DNA from: Hemileia vastatrix
Taxonomy: Eukaryota > Basidiomycota > Pucciniomycetes > Pucciniales > Zaghouaniaceae
DNA length: 64,000 nucleotides
Direction: 5' to 3'
Assembly: GCA_030280995.1 (NCBI GenBank)
Contig: JASXTE010000016.1
Span: forward strand, 18,109,501 to 18,173,500
Shown: in pieces, positions 35,346 to 45,063 of the stretch
How the letters are laid out: the number at the start of each line of letters is the position of its first letter
How positions within the stretch are numbered: the first letter of the stretch is position 1
Translations under genes and position numbers: made by a program
The notes under the pieces: generated by a model
The model's database searches: none
What the model was told of the DNA's origin: nothing
Seen by the model: only the letters and a program-made list of their open reading frames with translations

Positions 35346-36222
35346 TGTGGTAGTCCAAAGCTGGGTAGGCCTTTGTAGTGCCTATTTGAGGGTATATGGT
35401 ATGTAGGGTATAGTTGGGGTTATAGTGTTGTTTTTTTGTATTTTTTTGGATGTTAGATGCTTATTTGTTTTTAGAGGCTTAAGCTAGGGTCACTTATTAT
35501 GTCTCAGCCTAATGCTTCTTGTTTTCCCTTCATTTTTGTATGTGTTTTGTGTTATTAGCTTGTTTTTATGTGCAGTTACTGTTGTTTGTTGTTTGAGAAA
35601 GTGTTTATGGGTTTTTTGGGAGTTTAAGGGCCTAAAAGTAGCCCACACAACTGCACATGTGGAAGCCTCTAGAGTTTTTTTTTTGAATGTATAGAGGTGG
35701 GAGAACCAGATTTGGCTGGGAAAAAGCCAGGGTGGTCTGTGTGTGAGATAGTTAAGCAATTTTAAGGACATTCTAGTTTATCATCAACCATCTTGTATAC
35801 CTGGAATCTCTGTGTTTCACTATTTTGTGTGTTTGTGGCATCTTTTGGCTGGGTTGTGAAAAAGTTAGTTCTTACTTGAACTAAACTCTTGTCACTGTTT
35901 TCTCTGGCATATTCTTGAAAGCTGTACCAAGTATTATTGCTGTCTCTGGTGTGGCTTTCCAATGTACATTAAGTATCATTTCTTTCTCTGGTGTGGAAAC
36001 TGATCTACATTTCAATTATTTGGTCCGGTAGAGTGTCTGGTTACTACTTTATTAGCTGATCAAGAATTCAAGTGTGTTGAACAGGGGATTTAGTAAACAA
36101 GACTCAATTTACTTTAGCAGGTAAATCTCACTTTAAATTTCTAAAGGGACAGAAGATTCTCTTTCTGGGTTTTCTCCAACTCCCTTGGTCAAGGCCTATA
36201 GCTAGTACTATAGGATTGTCTA
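35346..36222 (+). repeat. Element E 5' LTR (right end approximate)
   Basis: About 877 bp, matching 39767-40661 throughout, for example GGTATATGGTATGTAGGG and AAGGCCTATAGCTAGTACTA. The two copies are clearly diverged, so the insertion is not recent. TGGCTCCTAATG shortly after the end could be a primer-binding site. Confidence 0.75.
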
Positions 36223-36470
36223 AATTTCTGGCTCCTAATGTGGGGAGAGACCTGCTAGCTCATTGGAGTCTTTGTTGTCTTTCGTTGGCCCTTTGGTAGA
36301 GGTTTTTGTTTGGAACTTGGTGATTTTGTATTTTGGTGCTATATATCTTTGTGGTTGGTCTAGGGGTTTTCTCTTCTATTGGATTTGGTCACTACTGGGT
36401 CTCTAAGGCTGTTGGGGGAACATTGGCTATCTTTGGTGGATGTTGAGTGGTTTAATTGTGAATTTCTAGG

Positions 36471-37049
36471 ATGGTTAGGATAGAGTCTTGGGATGGGTCA
36501 AGGTTTTTGAGGGAGGATGAAGAGGGTTTTTTGGCTAGGTTTGAGGTTTCTGCTGAGATTGATGGGGCCTCACTCTTGAATATTGTTAGGAAAGTGATCT
36601 TTTTCATTGTTAATAGGGATTTAGAGAAGAAAATTTCTGGTATGGTAAGATATAGGAGTCAGGATTGAGGTAACTTGAAGATAGAGATGGTTAAAAGGTG
36701 GCCCACTTCTTTCTCAATGGTGGATCTTCATGGGATCACTAGGAAATGGGAATTAAAAGGTGGTGTAACCTCTGCTTCTCAGTATGGGGAATTTATGGAG
36801 TAATTTGGGGAGACTCTGGATTATCTGGTGTATAATGATATATTACCACATGAAGATGGGGCCAAGTATGTATTTTGGAGTTCAATGGGTAGGAATGTTA
36901 AGGTGGATGTTCTGGATATCCTTTTCAAGGCCTATTTGATGAAATACCTTCCAAATGGAGAAAGTAAGATTCCTTCTATGGCTGTTTTGAAGAAGGTTAT
37001 TCCAGAATATTTTGATGGTATGATGGATAGTGATGTGGGGTCTGGATAG
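36471..37049 (+). pseudogene. Element E Gag-like protein, broken
   Basis: One frame with stops at 36666, 36800 and 37047. It starts MVRIESWDGSRF and reads like a retrotransposon Gag N-terminal capsid domain: an early W-D-G, then an F-L-x-F helix, then a conserved Trp-anchored block near 36670-36770. The later part contains DGAKYVFWSSMGRNVKVDV and IPSMAVLKKVIPEYF. The assignment comes from this general pattern as remembered for fungal Ty3 Gag proteins, not from a search. Confidence 0.45.
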
Positions 37050-37614
37050 GAAATTCTGTTGGATGGAGAGGTTCAGAGGACTGTGGTGGAGAAATCAGCT
37101 TCTGGGGAGGTGTTTAACCCATTAATTTTAGAAGATGGTGATTATGATGATGTTTGTGAAACTTATTTTTTTTTCAGAGGATGTCATGGGATCTCAGGAA
37201 TGTGTTTCACTGGATGTTTTGGAGATGTATGCACTAGAGGATCAGTGTATTCCCTCAAAGTTGGATGGATTATGTGGAAAGGACACTATTGATGGTCATT
37301 ATCAGGTGTTTGGGGATATTGGGAAGAAATCTGTGGTGGATAATGGCTGTTTGGAGGAGGATGTGTCTTTTGGATTTTGTAATGGGCAGCAAGATTCTAT
37401 CTTAAATCTATGTCTGATGAAGGAAGATTATTATCAGGATGTCCCTTCCAAGTCAGAAGACTTCTGCTTGGAGGAGGATTTTTACTTTGATGTTATGGAT
37501 GTTATTCTGAAGGTTGAAGATTCCTGTATTAGGGAAGATGTAGATATTGAAATTTTGGGTGTCACTGCTATGGAGGATGATTTCAAAGATGTGAAGGATG
37601 CTTTAGATGCTTAA
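37050..37614 (+). pseudogene. Element E acidic, Cys-containing ORF
   Basis: The same Gag frame continues to about 37150. Then, after a T9 run that ends in CAG, the long open frame is shifted (37135-37614, 159 codons). The T-run is either a frameshift site or a 3' splice acceptor. The product is strongly acidic, rich in Asp, Glu and Val, with scattered Cys. No domain is recognised. A short low-confidence ORF follows (37630-37935). Confidence 0.4.
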
Positions 37615-38148
37615 AAGGGTGGATAATTTATGGATTCTGGTGATGTGAACTATGGTAGACTCAGTTTATGGAGGAGGATGGAAGATTTGTTTGGATGTCT
37701 GATGTTGGGATATCAGAATTGGAAGAGGGGCTTAGGGGGTTCAGGCCCTAGAGGCAAACTTATTGGTTTCAACCTGGGGATTTCAAGAATCTTATTCCTC
37801 CAAAATGAGGATAAACTACTTAATTGTTTTTGTTTTTGTTTAATTTTGTCTCTATGTTTTTGGTCAATATTTATTTTTTTTTCCAATTCTTATCAGTCTC
37901 TCTGGTTCAAGTCTCTATATATAAAAAAAACATAGTATAATGAAGATGGAAGAAAAGAAAAATTTAAGTGAGGATGGATATTTTATTTAAAATAAAATGA
38001 AGATAAAAATGATGATCCTTGGTTTTATTTAGCCTTGAGAATGAGGTGGAGCTGAAAAATTTTATTTATAAAGTGGATTTTTGGCTTTCAAGAATTTTAA
38101 TGGATTGGTTTCTTTATGGGAGAAGATTTGAGTTTTAATGTTTTTGTT

Positions 38149-39305
38149 AGAAGGTACCCAGGAGGGTCTTCTAGATTTTATCTTAGCAAGTGTGGGGGTA
38201 ACTAATGAGCCGGAAGCTCTGTATAAAAGTTACCCCAGAATGTCTGTTTCAAGTCTTTGGTTTTACTTAGTTGAGCCCTAGAATTGGTCTTCTTTGAACA
38301 GGTTTTAGTTCTCTATGACTGTAAACTGGGTTTCTTGTTCTTCAAGTGCTGTTCTTTTCATGGTGGTTTCTGTGCTGATTGGTTGAATTTTGAGGTGAAT
38401 TTCTGGTTAGAAGGTACCCAGGGGGACTTCTAGATTTTGTATTGGCAAGTGTGGGGGTAACTGAGGTGCTGGCTGCTTTTTGTAACAGTTACCCCAGAAT
38501 CTCTGTTCCAAATTATTTGTTTTATATGGTTGGATTATAGTTATTTGTTTGTTTTACAATCTTTTAGTCCTCTATGACATAAAACTGGACTGGACTGGTT
38601 CTCTAGCTTTGTATTTCTTTTGGTGCTTTTGGATTGATGGTGGATCACTGGTGGTCTCCCATAATTTTTACTTATTGGAGGGAGACCACCCAGTGATCTT
38701 TTCTGTGGACCTGGATCTGGCTCTGTTATGTGGTTTTAGGGTGTTGGCTGTGAAAGTGGTGGATTCAAGATTTTTTTCTTTTTTCTCTTTTTTTCTTTAC
38801 ATTTTTTTATGGAGGCTATGTTTGTTCAAAGGGTCAAGATAGGGTTCTGATAATGTTTTTGGTAGAAGAGGAGGAGTAAAAATATAAATAATTTTTTAGG
38901 TGTGAGCACATCAAGGCTCACTTGGATGTGGGTAAGGTATCAGGGGATCAGCTCATCAATTGGCTGGGGGATACCATTTTACTTTATTTTGTTAAATGTT
39001 TTGGCTTTGATGGTTTTTTGTTGGGATCTTTATGGGTTATAGCTTCAAGTTTTTTTCTGCAAAGTCCTTCAAGACTTTAAACTGATCTTTTAATCATGGG
39101 TTCAAGATTTTTTGATGGAAAGTCCCCCAAGACTATAAAATAAGGAATTGGAGAAAGTGTGAGGTGGAAGTTTAAAGGCAGAAGTATCCAAGGGGGAACT
39201 TCTGAATTTTGTAAAGGAAAGTTTGTGGGTGACTGATGGGCTGGCGGCTCTAGATACAGCTACCCCAGAATATTAGTTACTTCTCTAAATCTTTTCCTGG
39301 TTGAT
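38149..39305 (+). repeat. Three dispersed ~125-bp direct repeats in element E
   Basis: Units begin AGAAGGTACCCAGG at 38149 and 38409, and AGAAGTATCCAAGG at 39180. Each contains a TTCTAGATTTTGT-like string, GTGTGGGGGTAACTGA, and GTTACCCCAGAAT. The two GTTACCCC/GGGGTAAC stretches in a unit are inverted and could form a stem. No ORF is conserved across units. Confidence 0.8.
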
Positions 39306-39465
39306 CTCTGGTTCTGGGTTCTGTGATTTAGGATTTCTAAGTCCCCCAAGACTATAAACTGAGGATTTTGTAGTCCCCCAAGACTTTAAAATAAGGGATT
39401 TTAGTCCCCCAATACTTAAAACTGAGGATTTTGAGTCCCCCAAGACTATAAAATGGAGTATATTT
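39050..39465 (+). repeat. ~30-bp repeats with AGTCCCCCAAGACT core
   Basis: AGTCCCCCAAGACTATAAAATGAGGATTTT or variants occur at about 39120, 39340, 39372, 39404 and 39434. Decayed forms (AGTCCTTCAAGACTTTAAACTGA) occur from 39062. This lies between the Gag-like ORFs and the 3' LTR of element E. Confidence 0.8.
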
Positions 39466-39766
39466 TATGCTTGTAGAAGTTTATAGTCAGGAAAACTTGT
39501 CAACTGGATATCACTCTTCTTTGCTGGAGGCTGGTATATTCAAATTTTGAACTCAGGAAAAGAAGAAAGATATTTATTGCAGAAATAGAAGGAATGAAGA
39601 GAAATGAAGAAAAGAAGTTTTAAAATAAGAAGCTTGGATTACTGGTTCAGAAGTTCATTTAGGATAGGATTGGATCTGGTGAAAAGAGGAATGGGTTTTT
39701 GTTAATACTCTAGAGGGTATATTTTGTAAGGATGAACAAAGAAGACATTCTTGATTGAAGAAAGGA

Positions 39767-40661
39767 TATGGTAGTCCAAATCTAGGTAAGACTTTGGAGT
39801 GTGTATTTAGGGGTATATGGTATGTAGGGTATAGCTGGGGTTACAGTGTTGTTTTTTCGTATTTTGTTGGACGTTAGATGCTTAGTTGTGTTTTTGGAGA
39901 CTTAATCTAGGGTCACTTATTATGTCTCAGTTTAATTCCTTTTATTTCTCCTCATGTTGGTATATTTTATGTGTGATTAGCTTGTTTTATGTGTAGTTAC
40001 TGATGTTTGTTGTTTTAGACAGTGTTTATGGGTTTTTTGGGTGTTTAAGGTCCTAAAAGTGGTGGACCGACATCAGGAGGCCCACCTGCCTGAACGCCTG
40101 GATGCCTCTAGAGTTGTTTTTATGCATGTAGAGAGGTGAGAGAATCAGATTTGGCTGGGAAAAATTCAGGGTGGTCTGTGTGTGAGATAGTTAAGCAAGT
40201 TTTAAGACATTCTAGCTTATAATTAACCATCAGGTATACCTGGAATCTCTGTGTTTCACTCTTTTGTGTGTTTGTGGCATCTTTTGGCTGGGTTGTGAAA
40301 AGGTTAGTTTGTACTTGACCTCAACTCTTGTCACTTTTTTCTCTGGTATAGTCTTGCAAGCTATACTAAGTACTATTGCTGTCTCTGGTGTGGCTTTACA
40401 ACCTACATCAAGTAGTGTTTCTTACTTTGGTGTGGAAATTGGTCTACATTTCAGTTATTTGGTCTGGTAGTCTGTCTGGTGACTACTTACTTGGCTTATC
40501 AAGCATTCAAGTGTGTTGAAAAGGTGTTTTAGTAAATAAGACTCAATTTACTTTAGCAGGTAAATCTCACTTTATTTTTATAAAGGATCAGGTGATTTTC
40601 TCTCTTGTTTTTCTCCAACTCCCTTTGTCAAGGCCTATAGCTAGTACTATAGGATTTTATA
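39767..40661 (+). repeat. Element E 3' LTR (ends approximate)
   Basis: About 895 bp, paired with 35346-36222. It is preceded by GAAGAAAGGA, a possible polypurine tract. Element 3 integrase sequence resumes with GATGGGCTTACCATT. Confidence 0.75.
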
Positions 40662-41731
40662 CGATGGGCTTACCATTTTCAGAAAAGTAAAGTTTCAGTT
40701 CTTGCTGGTTAATTGGGGATAGACTAAAAAATATGTGTAAATTTATCCCTACCCATAAAGAGGTATCTGCAAAAGACTTGGAATTAATATGGTGGACTCA
40801 ATTGATGAATACTGCTGGGTTCCCCAAATCCATAATCTCTGACAGACACCTTAAATGTACTTCATAGTTCTGGAAATATTTGATGGAAGTATCAGGTTTT
40901 CAATCGAAATAGTCTACAGAAAACCATTCACAAACTGATGGACGTTCTGAGAGAATGATACAGACTCTGGAAGTTATGATCAGAAGATATTGTGCCTTTA
41001 GATTAGAATACATAGACAATGAGAAATTCACTCATGACGGTTAAAATTAATTTCTGGCCTTGAATATTCTTATAATATCACAAATCATTCTTTAACTGAG
41101 AAAAAACCATTTGAACTCTGTCTGGGATATGTACCACATACCCCAATAAATCATTTACACAAATCACCAAGTTTAGATATACACCCTGGTACTAAATAAT
41201 TTATTCATATGCAACAAATGTGTAGAAAGAATTAAGAGGAATGCATCCAAAGAGAATTTAAATTTGAAAATAAAAGGTGGAATAAATCTCATAAAGAATT
41301 TGAATTCAAAAAAGGAGATGAAGTCCTAATTTCAACATTACATTTTAACTTACAAGGTAATTTTAAATTGAATGATCCCTTTGTAGAACCTTTTATAGTG
41401 AAAAAATCGTTGGAAATGATTCTGTGGAAGTCATATTTTATGCCCCATATGATAAGAAACATCCAGTTTTCACAATCTCATTATTAAAACCTTACCATTC
41501 AAATTATCCTGACTTATTTTGAAAAAGAGGAGGTAGGATAAAAAAAGCAACCTGAAGAAATTGTGGAAAAAGCAGAGATTGAGAAAAAACTCAAGAAAAG
41601 AATCCTTACTAAAGAGAAAGGAACTGAGTATTTATTAAGATACAAGGGAAAATCAAATGAATTTGATAAATGGATACCTGAAGAAGAAATTTCAAATATA
41701 TCCTCCCTTCTTAAAAATTTTAAACAGAAAT
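40662..41731 (+). pseudogene. Element 3 integrase core and chromodomain (decayed)
   Basis: Homologous to element B 25505-26576. It includes an integrase core with ISDRHLK near 40838, where element B has ISDRDPK; a GRSERMIQ Glu region near 40940; the GPF-like region; and the EKGTEYLLRYKGKS tail ending at TAA near 41731. Several frameshifts and stops. 41732-41902 is the 3' untranslated part, with a GGGTGGAAA polypurine tract. Confidence 0.8.
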
Positions 41732-41902
41732 AAAATTCTTTTTAAACAGCTAAGGGTTAAAAACCAGTACTCATCATATTTGATTATTTTTTATTTCTTT
41801 AAAGAAATAACTTGAATGCTACAGAATTTTCTGAATACATGAAAAATAAAATTAAAAAAATGAATAACTTAACATTTTTTTATTGTTTTTTGGGTGGAAA
41901 AT

Positions 41903-43032
41903 TGTCAGTCTGGATATCTCCAGGACTGAGTAAAAAGTACTTATAGATTATTTCAAAAATATGGACTATACATGGGAACAATAAATAAAGTTACACAAGT
42001 TGTATACATAAGTAAAAATTATGGTAAAATAAAATATATGCCATTATAACACCTTATATACACACATATATCCACCTTTTATAAGTCTTATGTACTTAAT
42101 ACTGAGTTGTAAAATTTCAGGGTAATCTTAAGAGCCTTAAATATAAGGCTACATATTTTTTAAGTAAACTAAAAGCTGTTGTTTTCATTGATTTATGTGA
42201 AAAAAAATGAAATGTGCTTTAAATCACTTAAAAGCTGAATATATGTGCTATAAAGTTAATAATATTTAAAATGTGCTTTGAAAGATCAATTTGTCTTAAT
42301 TGGGACTATTTATTTGGATACTCAAATGCATAAAAATAACACTTTCTAATTTTGGTGTTTTTTATGCCAGAAATGGCTTCTGTGTACTGTCCACATACTG
42401 CCAGAATTTTTCCCATGTGAATGGCTTATTCACACTATAATTAGCCCAAATTCTACGCCCACTGTGGGTTAACACACTAAAATAGGCAATAGGCGCTTAT
42501 TTAGTGTCCTAATATAATTATAGGTGCATTGACGTTATTGTATGCACTAATTTCATTAATAACCTCAAGCGTGGCGCCTTAATTCACTACCACACAAAAA
42601 TTTGCCTGAATTAGTAAAGTATTTAATTATGAAAATGCCTTCCAATGACTGAATGTAGTTACCCCACATCTCAAGCCCTTTTGCAGGTTTTTATGTGGTT
42701 TCTCAGTCAATATTGGTTATTTTTGGATGGGGATTTCATGTAGTTTATTATCATAATTAGCCCCATAACTTCTACTGATGATCCCCCATAATATTTTGTA
42801 ATATTTAGTGTTATTATTTCTTTTTTAGTATTTTATTTTAATATATTACACCCATACACTCTCTTTTTTTCTTATTCTTTATTTTTGATGGATTATCCCT
42901 ATTACTACAGGGTTTTGGAAGGTGATATCATTATAATTATACTATTGGTCACTCTTTATGTAGTTGGAAAGTTGTATTATCTAGAATGAGGAGTCATTAG
43001 CCATGTATAGGACTTGTAAATCAAGGGGTTCA
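41903..43032 (+). repeat. Element 3 3' LTR, part before the element D insertion
   Basis: Starts TGTCAGTCTGGATATC and follows the element B LTR with many substitutions until GTTCA at 43028-43032, where element D is inserted. Confidence 0.85.
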
Positions 43033-43804
43033 TGTCACACGCCACGTGACACTCGAGGCAAAAGCAGCTCATTAAATCAATAATATTGAGTTCTAAATCT
43101 ATACTCGAAGCGCAGAAAGCAATTCCCCATAGCAACTGCGATTCCCCTTTTGTGTACTTACTATTTAACTGTGCTAGCCTAAACTCTAAATCTAAATTAG
43201 TCAATCTCTCAATAGGGTGCCTTAGTCTCATTTTCAATAAGCGACACACAGCGCTAGGATCAACGTAATAGTACAGTAGTAGTTTTCATTGAAAGTTTGT
43301 TAATTAATTTAAAAGGGGTAAATTGAGCATGGATGGATATTAGCGAAGAGGGATTAAGTGTATGTTAGTAATGGTCAATGGTATGGGAATGGTGTGATGA
43401 AAGGGAGGTCAATGTGAGGAGGAATAAAGGATATGAAAGGGTTGGGTATTTGGTTCAATATTCCTTAGAATTAAATTATAAAACGTATTTCATTTAATAG
43501 TGGTAAAATCTTTAAGTTAAATCATTGTTATTGTATCTTTCTTTTATTTTCTCAATAAATCATTTTTAAATCTAAAACCTTAGATTATTGAGTTTCCAAC
43601 CCTTCGTGAGATCTTAAGAATTCCTATTACCTTTGAAACTATCTTATCACTCTTCTCGAACATACCTCGAACCTGTAGCTCTTACTTCGAGTGACCTTTG
43701 AATCACTTCCTCGAATTGTTCCTCTGTGCTTCGAAGAAGTTTCTAAATCCCTCATCTCACTTTCAGGAACATCTTCAACCTTGTGCGTAGGTCGTCCGGT
43801 GAAA
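43033..43804 (+). repeat. Element D 5' LTR
   Basis: 772 bp, from TGTCACACGCC to GGTGAAA. The TATA box seen in the partner LTR (TATAAAAG at 51073) reads TATGAAAG here, so this copy's promoter may be weakened. Confidence 0.9.
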
Positions 43805-43809
43805 GTATT

Positions 43810-43819
43810 ATTTAATTCT
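43810..43819 (+). promoter_or_regulatory. Possible self-priming primer-binding site of element D
   Basis: ATTTAATTCT, five bases after the LTR, is the exact complement of AGAATTAAAT in the LTR. In the 3' LTR that string sits at 51108-51117, about 35 bases past the start of the TATA box, where transcription would begin. Tf1/sushi-type fungal chromoviruses prime from the 5' end of their own RNA. No TGG-type tRNA site is seen. Confidence 0.4.
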
Positions 43820-43877
43820 CCGTAGTTCTCATTCTTTGCACTACTACGTCCTTTTAGGTGTTTTTAAAAGTTTTAAA

Positions 43878-45063
43878 ATGGCACCTGTTCAACGCATTCC
43901 TCCTACGGGCGCTACTACTAGAGCTCACGCTAGGGGCAGGCCAACAGCCACAAGGCCTGTTCCCCGCACTCACTCTTTAGAACCACTCGACCTTAGGGAA
44001 CAGCAACATTCAGTTCAATCTGTAGAAGCCATCCCACAAGATTTTGAGGACTCTAGTGATAAAGAAGAAGGAGAGGATACAATGCATGAGGCACCATCCG
44101 CCCCAGCCAATCACCCTTCTGGTCAATCCTCAGAACCTGGACCATCTAACTCTCTGGAAGATTTCATGAGACTTTTCATGAAAACCCTTTCAAATCCAAC
44201 GTCTTCAGAGGGATCTAAGTTCAAAACTCCTTCTATGAAATCTCCTGACAAATTTGACGGAGATCATCCTGACAGATTGCAACCCTTCTTGCAAACCTTC
44301 AAGCTACTGTTCCATAATGACCCTCGAACCTTTAACAGCGACCAATAAAAGGTTATTTACGCTTCTTCATTCCTAGCCAGGAAAGCAGCAAGATGGTTTG
44401 AACCTTATCTGCTCATGCTTTCTTCGACAGAAACCCACTTACTTATCAATAATTGGGAAAAGTTCGAAGACCAACTTTTTACGTTGTTTGGGGACCCTAA
44501 TGAAACTGACAACGCAGAAATTGAACTTGATTTTCTTTGCATGAGTGATAATGGTAAAGCCTCTGAATATATCTCAAACTTCAGAGCACTTCAAACTCAA
44601 GTAGGTTGGAATGATGCTGCCCTTAAGTATCATTTCAAGAAAGGACTTCCTTTGAGGATTCTGGATCAATTAAATCTTCACGGTCAGAAGATGACTACTT
44701 TAATGGATTTAATGGATCGAACCCTTGAACTTGACAGCGTTTATCAAGGACGACATCAACATTGTCGATATTCCAACAAATCTCAAGGCCTAAATTTTAA
44801 ATCAGGATCTTCTGCACACCCACGACCAAATCAATCCTCCTCGACTCAATCGAACCCAATAAGGGAAAGGATAAACCTCGACCAAAAGGCTCAACCTCAG
44901 GCGATATCAGAAAGTACTGGATCCTAAAGGGGAACTTAAAGAAGCTTAGAGGAAGAGACGAGCAGATAATGGGTTATGTATGTATTGTGGGGGTAAGCAC
45001 AAGTTGGAAGACTGTGTAAAGTTGAAGGAAAGAGAAGGTACTAGTTCAAAGTCAAAAAACTAG
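43878..45063 (+). pseudogene. Element D Gag, broken
   Basis: The ATG at 43878 gives MAPVQRIPPTG, 74 bp after the LTR. The capsid-like block has KFDGDHPDRLQPFLQTF (near 44250) and the typical ASSFLARKAARWFEP, with TAA 44346-44348 between them. The frame then runs to TAA 44925-44927. The zinc knuckle CMYCGGKHKLEDC (44977) is in another frame and is preceded by KGELKEA-stop-RKRRADN. So there are at least two nonsense changes and one frameshift. The spacing CX2CX3HX4C lacks one residue of the usual CCHC. Confidence 0.85.

Larger units (their letters stand above)
35346..40661 (+). mobile_element. LTR element E: non-autonomous, Gag-like coding only
   Basis: Direct repeats of about 880 bp start TGTGGTAGTCC (35346) and TATGGTAGTCC (39767) and end after CTATAGGATT (about 36222 and 40661). 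The interior (36223-39766) holds one broken Gag-like region and an acidic ORF. No protease, RT or integrase was found, and the last 2 kb is repeat-rich. It lies in the integrase of element 3. The exact ends and target duplication are unclear (CAGTG and CGATG are the best guess). Confidence 0.75.

Noticed and set aside
35490..35962. Minus-strand ORFs in the element E 5' LTR
   Set aside because: They are not kept in the paired 3' LTR copy and show no domain.
43086..43268. ORFs inside the element D LTRs (both strands, both copies)
   Set aside because: They duplicate exactly with the LTRs and carry no recognisable domain. LTR shadows.
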